Assembly: GCA_002708765.1 (NCBI GenBank)
Contig: PAPD01000043.1
Coordinates: 18,166 to 82,165, forward strand
Source: Gammaproteobacteria bacterium
Lineage (GTDB): Bacteria > Pseudomonadota > Gammaproteobacteria > Pseudomonadales > Azotimanducaceae
DNA length: 64,000 nt
Reading direction: 5' to 3'
Positions 31,123-40,062 of this stretch are shown here, one piece after another. Position 1 is the stretch's first letter. Each line of letters starts with the position of its first letter. The translations under genes and the position numbers were made by a program. The notes beneath the pieces are model-generated. The model saw nothing but the letters and a program-made list of their open reading frames with translations, did not search any database and was not told the origin of the DNA.

Positions 31123-31820
31123 GAGATTCTGGCGTGGGCAAGATAATTGACGCTCACATCGCTGCTTAATTTGTAGCTATCAAAAAAAGGATTAAACACC
31201 ATTCCTGTAAAATCTTTTACCGAAAACCCGTATTTCCTGCACCAGGACGCTAACTCACTGGGTTTGATAAGCTTTGAATATTGATGGGTTCCTTTTGGTA
31301 AAAGTTTAAGTACATGTTCAGCTCCTATAATCGCAAAGAGATAGGACTTCGGATTTCTATTTATCGTGGAAAAGAAAATATGTCCATCCGGTTTCAATAG
31401 TTTGTAGCAGCTGGAGATCACTGATTCAGGACTTGGGACATGTTCTAGCATTTCGAGGCAAGTAATCACATCAAATAGCTCCGTATTTTTGTTGACGAGT
31501 TCTTCGATCGTAGAGATTCTATATTCAGGAAAAACCTGTGACTCGTGGGTATGAAGTTCTGCTACACCTATAGGCCCGGGTGCGGCATCGATTCCAAGTA
31601 CGGTCGCGCCCACTGAGACCATTGATTCTGAGAGTATTCCTCCACCGCAACCAACGTCTAGCACTCTCTTGCCTCGTAAATCAACTCTGTCGCATATGTA
31701 TGACAGTCTAATCGGGTTTATATCGTGTAAAGGTTTGAACTCACCCTTGGGGTCCCACCACTTTCGAGCAATGGCTTCAAACTTTTCTACTTCTTTTTCA
31801 TCAACATTTTTTTCTTTCAC
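31119..31820 (-). CDS. ubiG: Ubiquinone biosynthesis O-methyltransferase UbiG
   Basis: SAM-dependent enzyme performing both O-methylations of ubiquinone synthesis. 233 residues. 'KFEAIARKWWDPKGEFKPLH' at the N-terminus is diagnostic. The SAM loop is 'VLDVGCGGGILSESM', followed by 'CLEMLEHVPSP' and 'FFSTINRNPKSYLFAIIGAE'. It overlaps both yciK and mtaD by 4 bp, so the three form one operon. Confidence 0.96.
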   Translation of the reverse strand: MKEKNVDEKEVEKFEAIARKWWDPKGEFKPLHDINPIRLSYICDRVDLRGKRVLDVGCGGGILSESMVSVGATVLGIDAAPGPIGVAELHTHESQVFPEYRISTIEELVNKNTELFDVITCLEMLEHVPSPESVISSCYKLLKPDGHIFFSTINRNPKSYLFAIIGAEHVLKLLPKGTHQYSKLIKPSELASWCRKYGFSVKDFTGMVFNPFFDSYKLSSDVSVNYLAHARIS

Positions 31821-33151
31821 GGCATATCTTCTATAATGTTTAGTATTCTTGTTTTCCAGTTCTCTACATTCTTGTCGAGATCCCCAGCTTCAAACAAACA
31901 TAGTTGTCTGTTCTTCAGTAATTGTTTTCCCTTAATCCAAACATTTGTTATATCGTTGGCAGTGCAATTGTATATGAGTTGCGATACCGGATTATATATA
32001 GGCTGATGAATAATGCTTGATAGATCTATGGCGGTTAAGTCGGCTTCTTTTCCTTTTTCTATGCTGCCTATATTCTGTTCCAACCCCAAGAAACGGGCGC
32101 CATTTAAAGTAATCATTTCTAGGCAGTCAAAGGCAGAAGGTGTGGTAGCATCATTTGTAACTGCTTTTGAGAGAAAGCTTGCTGTTCTAACTTCTTGCAG
32201 CATATCAAGATCATTGTTGCTTGCGGCCCCATCAGTTCCTATTGCCACATTGATCCCGGCAGCTCTCAATTTTGCTAGTGGGCATATACCCGAACCAAGT
32301 TTCATGTTTGATTCAGGACAATGGCTTACTTGAATTCCACGAACAGCTAACAAATCGATTTCACTTTGTGTTAATTGGGTCAGATGAACTGCCTGAAGGC
32401 GTTCGTTTAGAAAACCTAATTTCTCTAGTCGGGCTATTGGCCGTGTCCCCCATTCAAGCTCGGAATCAGAAATTTCTTGATTAGTTTCATGTAGGTGAAG
32501 CTGAACTCGAAGATCATGTTTTTCTGAGATTTGAAGCATAGATTTAAACCCCTCATCGCTAACGCTGTAGGGAGCATGCGGTGCCAGTGCGACTTTCTTA
32601 AGACCATCATTTCTCAATTGAAAATGAAGTTCTAGTCCACGTGAAATATGTTCTTTTTCGCCTCTCGCCCAAGAATTGTCGAATTTCAAGACAGGAATAC
32701 CGATCTGAGCCCTCAATGAAAGAGCTTCATAGGCTTTAGCTGAGGCATCGGGGTAAAAATAACTATCTGCGACGGTGGTTGTTCCTCCTTTTATCATTTC
32801 GATTCCAGCAAGGAGAGTGCCGTCGTAGACAAAATCTTTGTCGACAAGTTTTGATTCTATCGGCCAGATCCAATTGCTAAGCCAATCCATCATATTGCGA
32901 TCATCTGCAATTCCTCGAAGTAAAGTCATTGCTGCATGGGAGTGAGTATTAATGAATCCTGGAGTGAGTAGGTGGTTCGGAAGCGAAACATTTCGAGTTG
33001 TCGGATAGTTTCTTAATATATCCTTTGTTTTCTGTATTTCTATTATTCGGCCACCTAGTATTGCGACGGAATGGTTTTCAAGCACGCATGACTTTGGCAT
33101 TACGGGAGCTATCCATTTCGGTGAGATTAAGTGATCAGCTATTTTTGTCAT
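31817..33151 (-). CDS. mtaD: 5-methylthioadenosine/S-adenosylhomocysteine deaminase family (TRZ/ATZ)
   Basis: Amidohydrolase of 444 residues. Metal ligands are in 'NTHSHAAMTLLRGIADD', 'QLHLHETNQE' and 'GTDGAASNNDLDM'; 'LAPHAPYSVSDEGF' is the substrate loop. Likely deaminates methylthioadenosine or S-adenosylhomocysteine. In Pseudomonadales it is followed by mtnA before gyrA; mtnA is absent here. First gene of the mtaD-ubiG-yciK operon, divergent from gyrA. Confidence 0.9.
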   Translation of the reverse strand: MTKIADHLISPKWIAPVMPKSCVLENHSVAILGGRIIEIQKTKDILRNYPTTRNVSLPNHLLTPGFINTHSHAAMTLLRGIADDRNMMDWLSNWIWPIESKLVDKDFVYDGTLLAGIEMIKGGTTTVADSYFYPDASAKAYEALSLRAQIGIPVLKFDNSWARGEKEHISRGLELHFQLRNDGLKKVALAPHAPYSVSDEGFKSMLQISEKHDLRVQLHLHETNQEISDSELEWGTRPIARLEKLGFLNERLQAVHLTQLTQSEIDLLAVRGIQVSHCPESNMKLGSGICPLAKLRAAGINVAIGTDGAASNNDLDMLQEVRTASFLSKAVTNDATTPSAFDCLEMITLNGARFLGLEQNIGSIEKGKEADLTAIDLSSIIHQPIYNPVSQLIYNCTANDITNVWIKGKQLLKNRQLCLFEAGDLDKNVENWKTRILNIIEDMP

Positions 33152-33531
33152 AAAGGTTACTTGGTTTCATCCCGCATAATTGGAGGCAAATTTTTATCCT
33201 GATAAGCTTTAGTATAACCTGTTTTTTTTGGATTTTAGCTTCCCAATAAAGCCTCAAGATTAAGCGTTAGAATAGAAAAAAACGTTAAAAAACATGATGT
33301 TGAAATATCTCCTGTAGGCGAAAACAATTGAGGTAATGTCTCGGAATGTGCTAAAATTAAATTATGAAAACGGGCGAATTGAATGTCCTTTTTTTATTAT
33401 AGTGTGTCAGCTCACTTTAGTACTTTATCAGGCTCGTCTTAAAAGGAATTGCGCTCTTTGGCGCTGGGTTTTGACGTAATAAAAAATGAAAAGAGAGACA
33501 GCATTTTTGTTGTTGGTGGTAATTGGTGGTT
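33152..33531. other. mtaD-gyrA divergent intergenic region
   Basis: A 380-bp spacer without a supported gene. It holds a likely gyrA promoter (33328-33357) and, on the minus strand, a TATACT (33211-33216) that could be the mtaD -10. Downstream of the gyrA promoter is a leader of about 165 bases with a 12-codon open frame from ATG 33364; no ribosome-binding site precedes it and I give it little weight. No terminator or RNA gene was recognised. Confidence 0.6.
33328..33357 (+). promoter_or_regulatory. Putative sigma70 promoter of gyrA
   Basis: TTGAGG (33328-33333), 18-bp spacer, TAAAAT (33352-33357). Predicted start near 33364, giving a leader of roughly 168 bases before gyrA. Confidence 0.5.
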
Positions 33532-36069
33532 ATGTCAGATCAGGATAATGGAGATATAAGAACAATCAGTATCGAAGATGAATTAAAACAGTCTTATCTC
33601 GATTATGCGATGAGTGTCATTGTTGGTAGAGCTCTTCCAGATGTAAGAGATGGGTTAAAGCCGGTGCATCGGCGTGTTCTGTTCGCGATGAATGAACTAA
33701 ATAATTTCTACAATAGGCCTCATGTTAAGTCAGCCAGAGTCGTGGGTGAAGTGATCGGGAAATATCATCCTCATGGAGATGGGGCGGCCTATGAGACCAT
33801 GGTGAGGATGGCTCAAGACTTTTCCATGCGCTATCCGTTAATAGATGGACAAGGGAACTTCGGATCGTTGGATGGTGATGGCGCGGCAGCCCAACGTTAC
33901 ACTGAAGTGCGAATGCAAAAAATCTCCCAGGAATTATTGGCTGACTTGGAAAAAGATACAGTGGAGTTCGTTGAAAATTATGACGGCACGTTAAAAATGC
34001 CCGAAGTTTTACCGTCAAAAATTCCTAACCTTCTAGTGAATGGATCTAGTGGTATAGCCGTAGGGATGGCGACCAATATTCCGCCTCATAATATCCAGGA
34101 GATTATTGAGGGATGTCTAGAGTTGATATCTAACCCTGAAATTAGTGTTGATGAATTGATGCAGTATATCCCAGGCCCTGATTTCCCAACTTCAGCTATT
34201 ATCAATGGGCGTGCTGGAATAGTCCAAGCCTATCGAACTGGCAGAGGCAGGATTCGATTGAGGGCTAGGTGTGAAATAGAGTCAGACGAAAAAACTGGCA
34301 AAGATATAATATTAGTCAAGGAGATACCATTTCAGGTTAATAGAGCTAGGCTTATAGAAAAGATCGCGGAGCTGGTTAAAGAAAAAAAAATCGAAGGTAT
34401 CGTAGAGCTTAGAGATGAGTCATCGTCTGAGACTAGAATAGTCATGGAGTTGCGGCGTGGAGAGGTAGGTGAGGTCGTTTTAAACAATTTGTATGCTCAA
34501 ACTCAATTACAAAGTGTATTTGGCATAAATATGGTTGCCTTGGTAGAAGGCGAGCCAAAGGTTCTTAATTTAAAAGAGGTGCTCGAGCAGTTTGTTGTTC
34601 ATCGTAGAGAGGTAGTGACTCGACGAACCTCCTTTCTTTTAATGCGAGCTAAATCGCGGGGGCATATATTAGAGGGCCTTGCGGTAGCTCTCTCAAATAT
34701 AGATAGGGTCATAGATCTCATAAAAAGCTCAGCAAATGCTCAAGAAGCAAAAGAGAAACTTCTTGGCCAGATTTGGGTTTCCGAAACTGTGCTGAAGATG
34801 CTGGAAAAGGCTGGACCCGAGGCTACAAAACCGGAAGAAATTGGAGCTGATAGAGGATTGCAAGAAGATAGTGGTTATTTTTTATCCGAGATTCAGGCTC
34901 AAGCTATTTTGGATATGAGACTGAATCGCTTGACTGGTATGGAGCAAGAAAAGTTGCTTCAGGAATATAGGGAACTAATAGTTGATATCTCTGAAATGAT
35001 TGAAATATTAAGTAGTTCCGAGAGGTTGCTAGAAATAATTCGGGAGGAATTAATTCTTATCAAGAAGGAATACGGAGATCATCGAAAGACGGAGATTATT
35101 GACGCCCAGGAGGATTTGACGGCTGAGGACTTGATCCCTGAACAAGAGGTAGTGGTGACGCTCTCCCACGGAGGTTATGCGAAAACTCAGCCAGTTGATT
35201 CTTACAGGGCTCAAAAAAGAGGTGGTAAAGGAAAAAGTGCCAGCTCTGTTAAAGACGAAGATTATATTGATCATCTGCTGGTTGCTAGTACGCATGACAC
35301 CATACTCTGTTTTTCGAATAGAGGAAAAGTCTATTGGCTCAAGGCGTTTCAGATACCTACCTCGGGGCGCGCTGCCAGAGGTAGGCCCATCATAAATATC
35401 CTTCCCTTGGAAGAAGAAGAGAGAATCACGGCAATGCTCCCGGTAAATATTTATGGAGAAAATGAATTTATTTTTATGGCGACGCTTAACGGAACAGTGA
35501 AGAAAACCCCTCTCAAAGATTTTTCTCGGCAGAGAACGACGGGCTTGATTGCGATCGAGTTAGATGAAGGAAACACCTTAGTTGATGCGTCGGTTACTGA
35601 TGGAACAAAAGATGTGATGCTCGTTAGTTCGGGGGGTAAGGTAATAAGAATGAAAGAGTCAGATGTTAGAGCTATGGGGAGAACGGCTCGCGGTGTCCGT
35701 GGAATTAAGCTTAAGCAGAAAGAACGAGTTATATCGTTAATTATCCCTGGTCAGGGCGGTCAGATTTTGATTTCTAGTGAGAATGGCTATGGAAAGCGAA
35801 GTCAAGTAGATGATTATTCGGTTATTGGTCGAGGAGGCCAAGGTGTGATTGGAATGAAGTCTTCTGACAGAAACGGAAAAGTAGTTGGGGCGATCGAAGT
35901 AGAAAAAGGGGACGAAGTGATTCTTATAAGTGATCGAGGTACGTTGGTAAGGATTTCGAGTGACGAGGTTTCCTCTCAAGGAAGGAATACTCAAGGTGTA
36001 AGGTTAATTAATCTGGCAGATCGAGAGAAATTAGTTGGTTTGGCAGCGGTCAATGAGTTAGAAGATTAA
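33532..36069 (+). CDS. gyrA: DNA gyrase subunit A
   Basis: Breakage-reunion subunit of gyrase, about 845 residues. Catalytic Tyr is Y123 in '[10 protein letters not shown]'. '[16 protein letters not shown]' is at the N-terminus. The C-terminal beta-pinwheel has the GyrA box 'QKRGGKG', one conservative change from QRRGGKG. The ATG at 33532 is used; a TTG three codons earlier is in frame. In the quinolone-determining region the residues equivalent to E. coli Ser83 and Asp87 are Gly84 and Glu88. Standing before pheA is normal, but serC between them is missing. Confidence 0.97.
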   Translation: MSDQDNGDIRTISIEDELKQSYLDYAMSVIVGRALPDVRDGLKPVHRRVLFAMNELNNFYNRPHVKSARVVGEVIGKYHPHGDGAAYETMVRMAQDFSMRYPLIDGQGNFGSLDGDGAAAQRYTEVRMQKISQELLADLEKDTVEFVENYDGTLKMPEVLPSKIPNLLVNGSSGIAVGMATNIPPHNIQEIIEGCLELISNPEISVDELMQYIPGPDFPTSAIINGRAGIVQAYRTGRGRIRLRARCEIESDEKTGKDIILVKEIPFQVNRARLIEKIAELVKEKKIEGIVELRDESSSETRIVMELRRGEVGEVVLNNLYAQTQLQSVFGINMVALVEGEPKVLNLKEVLEQFVVHRREVVTRRTSFLLMRAKSRGHILEGLAVALSNIDRVIDLIKSSANAQEAKEKLLGQIWVSETVLKMLEKAGPEATKPEEIGADRGLQEDSGYFLSEIQAQAILDMRLNRLTGMEQEKLLQEYRELIVDISEMIEILSSSERLLEIIREELILIKKEYGDHRKTEIIDAQEDLTAEDLIPEQEVVVTLSHGGYAKTQPVDSYRAQKRGGKGKSASSVKDEDYIDHLLVASTHDTILCFSNRGKVYWLKAFQIPTSGRAARGRPIINILPLEEEERITAMLPVNIYGENEFIFMATLNGTVKKTPLKDFSRQRTTGLIAIELDEGNTLVDASVTDGTKDVMLVSSGGKVIRMKESDVRAMGRTARGVRGIKLKQKERVISLIIPGQGGQILISSENGYGKRSQVDDYSVIGRGGQGVIGMKSSDRNGKVVGAIEVEKGDEVILISDRGTLVRISSDEVSSQGRNTQGVRLINLADREKLVGLAAVNELED

Positions 36070-36150
36070 TGATAGACGCGAACAGATTGGTTGAAATTTT
36101 AGGACGGTGAAATTGGTTTTGAGAGTTTTTAAAAAATTGCGTGGTGTGAG

Positions 36151-37260
36151 ATGAAAGATGCTGGTGGAAAAGATGACCGGTTGGAAAAGTATCGTAGGGC
36201 CATCGACCAGCTAGATGATGAGATCCTAAGGAAAATAAGCGAGCGGGCATCATTCGCTAAAGAAGTAGGGAAGATAAAAGAAGAAGAGGCCGGTGCAGAG
36301 CCATTAAATTTCTATCGTCCGGAAAGAGAAGCTCAGATATTGAGAAGGCTTATTCAGCAGAACGGCGGCCCTCTAACTAATCAGGCAGTTTCTGAAATTT
36401 TCCGAGAGATAATTTCTGCTTGTTTGGCTCATGAGTCACCGATGCAGATAGCTTTTTTGGGTCCTGAAGGCACCTTCACCCAAGAAGCGACGTTAAAGCA
36501 TTTTGGTCATTCGGTGGCTCCAGTCTCGAAGGAAACTATAGAGGATGTTTTTAAGGCAGTCGCCTCAGGAAACTCTGATTACGGAGTCGTGCCGCTTGAA
36601 AACTCTACTGAAGGAGCGGTGAATAATACACTCGACAATTTTTTGACTACAAAACTAAAAATCTGTGGGGAGATTAAAATCAAGATTTCCCATTGCTTTT
36701 TGACTTCTTACGAATTGGAAGGAAATGTTAGAGAGATATATGCTCATCAGCAGACATTAGCTCAATGCCGAAACTGGTTGAATTCAAACTACCCTGGCAT
36801 TCCTAGAATTCCTGCAACGAGTAACGCAGAGGCTGCTAGATTCGCGTCCGAGTCAAAGGACGTTGGTGCAGTGGCCAGCAGAATTGCGGGAGAGATATAT
36901 GGCTTAAGAAATGCTGTGGAAGGAATAGAAGACCAAGTCGATAACACTACGAGATTCGTTGTGCTTGGACGAGAATCTGTGCCGCCCAGTGGATCTGACA
37001 AAACCACTATTCTGGTTTCTACTCGAAATGAACCGGGAGCTTTATTTGGGATACTTGAACCCTTTCAGTTGCATGGCATCTCTTTGACTTCGGTAGAAAC
37101 TAGGCCTTCGAGAGATGGCATATGGTCTTACGTTTTTTTTATTGACTTCGAAGGACATGTAAATGACTCTCTCGTAGAAAAAGTTTTAGACGAAGTTAAA
37201 GTTCGTTCTTTGAATATCAGGTTATTGGGTAGTTATCCTAAAGCGGTTATCTATGAATAG
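36151..37260 (+). CDS. pheA: Bifunctional chorismate mutase/prephenate dehydratase
   Basis: Makes phenylpyruvate from chorismate. 369 residues. The AroQ mutase domain (about 10-95) has 'YRRAIDQLDDEILRKISERA'. The dehydratase domain (about 98-275) has 'FLGPEGTFTQEAT' and 'VVPLENSTEGAVN', and 'DNTTRFVVLG' with the essential Thr. A C-terminal ACT domain (about 285-365) with 'NEPGALFGILEPF' and 'ETRPSRDGIWSYVFFID' senses phenylalanine. It overlaps hisC by 8 bp. Confidence 0.97.
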   Translation: MKDAGGKDDRLEKYRRAIDQLDDEILRKISERASFAKEVGKIKEEEAGAEPLNFYRPEREAQILRRLIQQNGGPLTNQAVSEIFREIISACLAHESPMQIAFLGPEGTFTQEATLKHFGHSVAPVSKETIEDVFKAVASGNSDYGVVPLENSTEGAVNNTLDNFLTTKLKICGEIKIKISHCFLTSYELEGNVREIYAHQQTLAQCRNWLNSNYPGIPRIPATSNAEAARFASESKDVGAVASRIAGEIYGLRNAVEGIEDQVDNTTRFVVLGRESVPPSGSDKTTILVSTRNEPGALFGILEPFQLHGISLTSVETRPSRDGIWSYVFFIDFEGHVNDSLVEKVLDEVKVRSLNIRLLGSYPKAVIYE

Positions 37261-38380
37261 TGACCTGTCCTTTTATCTCGAAATGGCGCAGCCAGGTCTA
37301 AAAGTAGTAGCTCCGTATAAACCCGGAAAGCCGATGGAAGAATTGGAGCGAGAACTTGGAATAGGAAATCTAATTAAACTGGCTTCTAATGAAAATCCAT
37401 TAGGTCCTCCCGAGAAAAGTTTGTTAGTTGTTTCGGAACGCCTGCACGAGCTTTCTCGTTATCCAGATGGAAGTGCCTTTCTATTGAAGAATAAGCTTGC
37501 AGAAAAGTTAGGAGTTTCGTCTGATATGATTACTGTTGGGAATGGGTCCAACGATGTTTTGGAGATGTTGGCAAGGGTTTTTCTTGGACCACAAGTCGAG
37601 GCCATAGTTTCAGAACACTGCTTTATCGTTTATCCGCTCTTAGCAAGAGCTTTGGGTTCCGGTCTCACAGAAATTCCTTCGATAAAATTTCGGCATGATC
37701 TTGAAAAGACTTTAAACGCGGTTTCGAAGAAAACTCGTGTGGTTTTCATTGCTAATCCCAATAACCCGACAGGAACTTATGTCTCCAGGGAAGAATTGAT
37801 ATGGTTTTTAGATCATTTGTCTCGATCTGTTGTTGTTGTTCTTGATGAAGCTTATTTCGAATATGTGACTTCCTTTGATTATCCAAACGGATTGGACTTG
37901 GTTAGCACTTACGAAAATCTCGTGGTAACTAGAACTTTTTCAAAAGCTTATGGGATGGCTGGTTTGCGTGTGGGTTATGCTGTAAGCAATCCGGAAATTG
38001 CTGATTTAATGAATCGAATAAGACAGCCGTTTAATGTTAATTCATTATCACTGATTGGAGCAGAATTGGCTCTCGACGAGCAGGATTATATAGAACGATC
38101 CGTTGCACTTAATAAAGAAGGGATGCAATTTCTTGAGGAGTTCTGCGAATCTGTAGGATTGGAATATATCTGTTCTTCAGGAAACTTTTTGTCAATAAAT
38201 ATGGGACAAGATGCTGGACCTGTTTATGAGGCCTTGCTGAAAAGCGGGATTATTGTAAGACCTATAGATGTTTATGGCTTGCCTAATCATCTTAGGGTTT
38301 CAATTGGTTTGCCTGAGGAAAACCAACGTTTTGCTGAGTCGTTAGAAAGAATACTGGCGGGAGCTACGCGTTATGAATAA
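37253..38380 (+). CDS. hisC: Histidinol-phosphate/aromatic aminotransferase
   Basis: PLP aminotransferase, fold type I, 375 residues. 'KLASNENPLGPP' at the N-terminus, 'VGNGSNDVLEMLARVF', 'FIANPNNPTGTYVS', 'VVLDEAYFEY' and the PLP-Lys in 'TRTFSKAYGMAGLRVGY'. Located between pheA and tyrA, it probably acts on aromatic keto acids (HisC2-like role) as well as, or instead of, histidinol phosphate. It overlaps both neighbours by 8 bp. Confidence 0.94.
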   Translation: MNSDLSFYLEMAQPGLKVVAPYKPGKPMEELERELGIGNLIKLASNENPLGPPEKSLLVVSERLHELSRYPDGSAFLLKNKLAEKLGVSSDMITVGNGSNDVLEMLARVFLGPQVEAIVSEHCFIVYPLLARALGSGLTEIPSIKFRHDLEKTLNAVSKKTRVVFIANPNNPTGTYVSREELIWFLDHLSRSVVVVLDEAYFEYVTSFDYPNGLDLVSTYENLVVTRTFSKAYGMAGLRVGYAVSNPEIADLMNRIRQPFNVNSLSLIGAELALDEQDYIERSVALNKEGMQFLEEFCESVGLEYICSSGNFLSINMGQDAGPVYEALLKSGIIVRPIDVYGLPNHLRVSIGLPEENQRFAESLERILAGATRYE

Positions 38381-39248
38381 TTATATGTTTGAAAAGGTGG
38401 CAATCCTAGGGCTTGGTTTAATGGGAAGTTCGATTGCGCGAGCTTTGAAAGAATATGATATATCAAAAAAGATAGTTGGCTGGGATAGAGATGGAGATTG
38501 TGTTAAGCGTGGCTTAAAAATTGGATTTGTTGATATAAAAGCTGATGATATTCAGGCGGCGGTCAGAGAATGTGAGCTTGTTATATTGTCTGTGCCTGTC
38601 GGATCCATGCTAGAAGTGCTGAGAAAAATTGATTTGAAGCAACAGATTATTACTGATGTTGGCAGTGTGAAGAGATCTTTCGTGGATGATGTGAAGGTCA
38701 CCTATGGAAAAGTGCCTCCTCGAGCGGTGCCTGGTCACCCTGTGGCCGGATCAGAAAAAAAGGGCATCGATTTTGGGAGGTCCGATTTATTTTTTGATAA
38801 CCCAGTGATTCTTACTCCGCAAGCTAATTGCGATCAGTTCGCACTAAAAACGGTTAAAGAAATGTGGGTTCGTATGGGAAGCAGAGTCTCTGTGATGTCA
38901 GTAGAGGAGCATGATTCCATTTTGGCCTATACGAGTCATTTGCCTCATCTTTTAGCAAGCGTTTTAAGTGAAGGCTTTTATGAAGAAGAAAATCGAGATG
39001 TATTGCTGAATCATGCGGGCGGAGGTTTTCGTGATGTGTCTAGAATTGCGGCGTCGGATCCGGATATATGGGCAGATATTTTTGTGGCCAACCGAGACAT
39101 GATATTTGAATCTCTAGATAAATTCTTATCAGGAATTGAAAAAATGAAAGGTATTATGGCTGCTGAGCGTCATGGTGAGTTAAAAGCCTTCCTTGGGCGC
39201 GCAAAGCTTCTAAGAGAGCAGTTTTCAGCTAGAGATCAAGAGTCTTGA
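38373..39248 (+). CDS. tyrA: Prephenate dehydrogenase
   Basis: NAD(P)-dependent oxidative decarboxylation of prephenate for tyrosine. 291 residues. NAD loop 'VAILGLGLMGSSIARALKE', 'TDVGSVKRSFVD', 'VPGHPVAGSEKKGIDFGRSDL' (core 'GHPVAGSE' with the catalytic His) and 'YTSHLPHLLASVL'. In Pseudomonas this domain is fused to or followed by aroA; here it ends normally and cmk starts 1 bp later, so aroA has been lost from this site. Confidence 0.95.
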   Translation: MNNYMFEKVAILGLGLMGSSIARALKEYDISKKIVGWDRDGDCVKRGLKIGFVDIKADDIQAAVRECELVILSVPVGSMLEVLRKIDLKQQIITDVGSVKRSFVDDVKVTYGKVPPRAVPGHPVAGSEKKGIDFGRSDLFFDNPVILTPQANCDQFALKTVKEMWVRMGSRVSVMSVEEHDSILAYTSHLPHLLASVLSEGFYEEENRDVLLNHAGGGFRDVSRIAASDPDIWADIFVANRDMIFESLDKFLSGIEKMKGIMAAERHGELKAFLGRAKLLREQFSARDQES

Positions 39249-39249
39249 T

Positions 39250-39957
39250 TTGAGAAATTCGAATCCCCGGGTGATTACGATAGATGGTCCTAGTGGTTCA
39301 GGAAAAGGAACTATATCTGTTCGTTTGGCGGAGATATTAGGTTACAACTATCTCGATAGTGGCCTACTATATAGATTGTTCGGTCACGAAGTTCGGAGGA
39401 GGAATATTCCCCTTTCCTTTCTGGAAGGAAGCAGGAAAGAAGCAAGAGATATATCGAAAAGCATAAAGACCAAATTTCCGGAATTTTTCTTCGGAGAAAA
39501 TGCAAAAAAAATGATGGGTAATACTGATGATCTGTTCGACGTGCTAAGAAGTGATCAAGCAGCCGTTGATGCTTCAAATGTTGCGAGGCTCCCGGTAGTA
39601 AGACAGGAATTGCTTGATCTGCAGCGGACCTATCGCCTGCACCCTGGATTGATTGCGGATGGCAGGGATATGGGAACGGTCGTTTTCCCTGATGCAGACT
39701 TGAAAATATTTTTGACTGCGAGTGTTTTAACTAGGGCTCGAAGACGTTATAAGCAGTTGAAAGATAAAGGAATGAGTGTTAGTCTCGACGCCCTTGCAGT
39801 CAGTATAGAAGAAAGAGATCGAATGGATTCGATGAGAAAGGAATCTCCTCTTCGACCTTCAGAGGATGCAGACGTTATTGATAGCAGTGAATTGGGAATT
39901 GATCAAGTTTTGGAGATAATAGAGTCTCGGTTTAAAGAAAAGCTGACGGATAGCTGA
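39250..39957 (+). CDS. cmk: Cytidylate kinase
   Basis: Phosphorylates CMP and dCMP. 235 residues. P-loop 'TIDGPSGSGKGTISVRLA', 'YLDSGLLYRLFG', 'ADGRDMGTVVFPDADLKIFL' (core 'GRDMGTVVFP') and 'SPLRPSEDADVIDSSEL', all family hallmarks. Starts at TTG 39250, 1 bp after the tyrA stop, so expression relies on coupling. Precedes rpsA as in most gammaproteobacteria. Confidence 0.95.
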   Translation: MRNSNPRVITIDGPSGSGKGTISVRLAEILGYNYLDSGLLYRLFGHEVRRRNIPLSFLEGSRKEARDISKSIKTKFPEFFFGENAKKMMGNTDDLFDVLRSDQAAVDASNVARLPVVRQELLDLQRTYRLHPGLIADGRDMGTVVFPDADLKIFLTASVLTRARRRYKQLKDKGMSVSLDALAVSIEERDRMDSMRKESPLRPSEDADVIDSSELGIDQVLEIIESRFKEKLTDS

Positions 39958-40026
39958 GCTTCAGTTTATTTTCGATCTACCAAAATACTCTTCGATCTTT
40001 AATAAAGCAGAGTTGTTTAATAGCAA

Positions 40027-40032
40027 TATAAT
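40027..40032 (+). promoter_or_regulatory. Possible -10 element of rpsA
   Basis: A perfect TATAAT 31 bp before the rpsA ATG, in the 105-bp cmk-rpsA spacer. No good -35 hexamer at 16-18 bp was found, so this is a weak call. Confidence 0.3.
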
Positions 40033-40062
40033 ATGTTTGTGAAAAGAATAGGGATTTAGTTA

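Noticed and set aside
33364..33402. 12-codon leader frame upstream of gyrA
   Set aside because: No ribosome-binding site and no feature suggesting attenuation.
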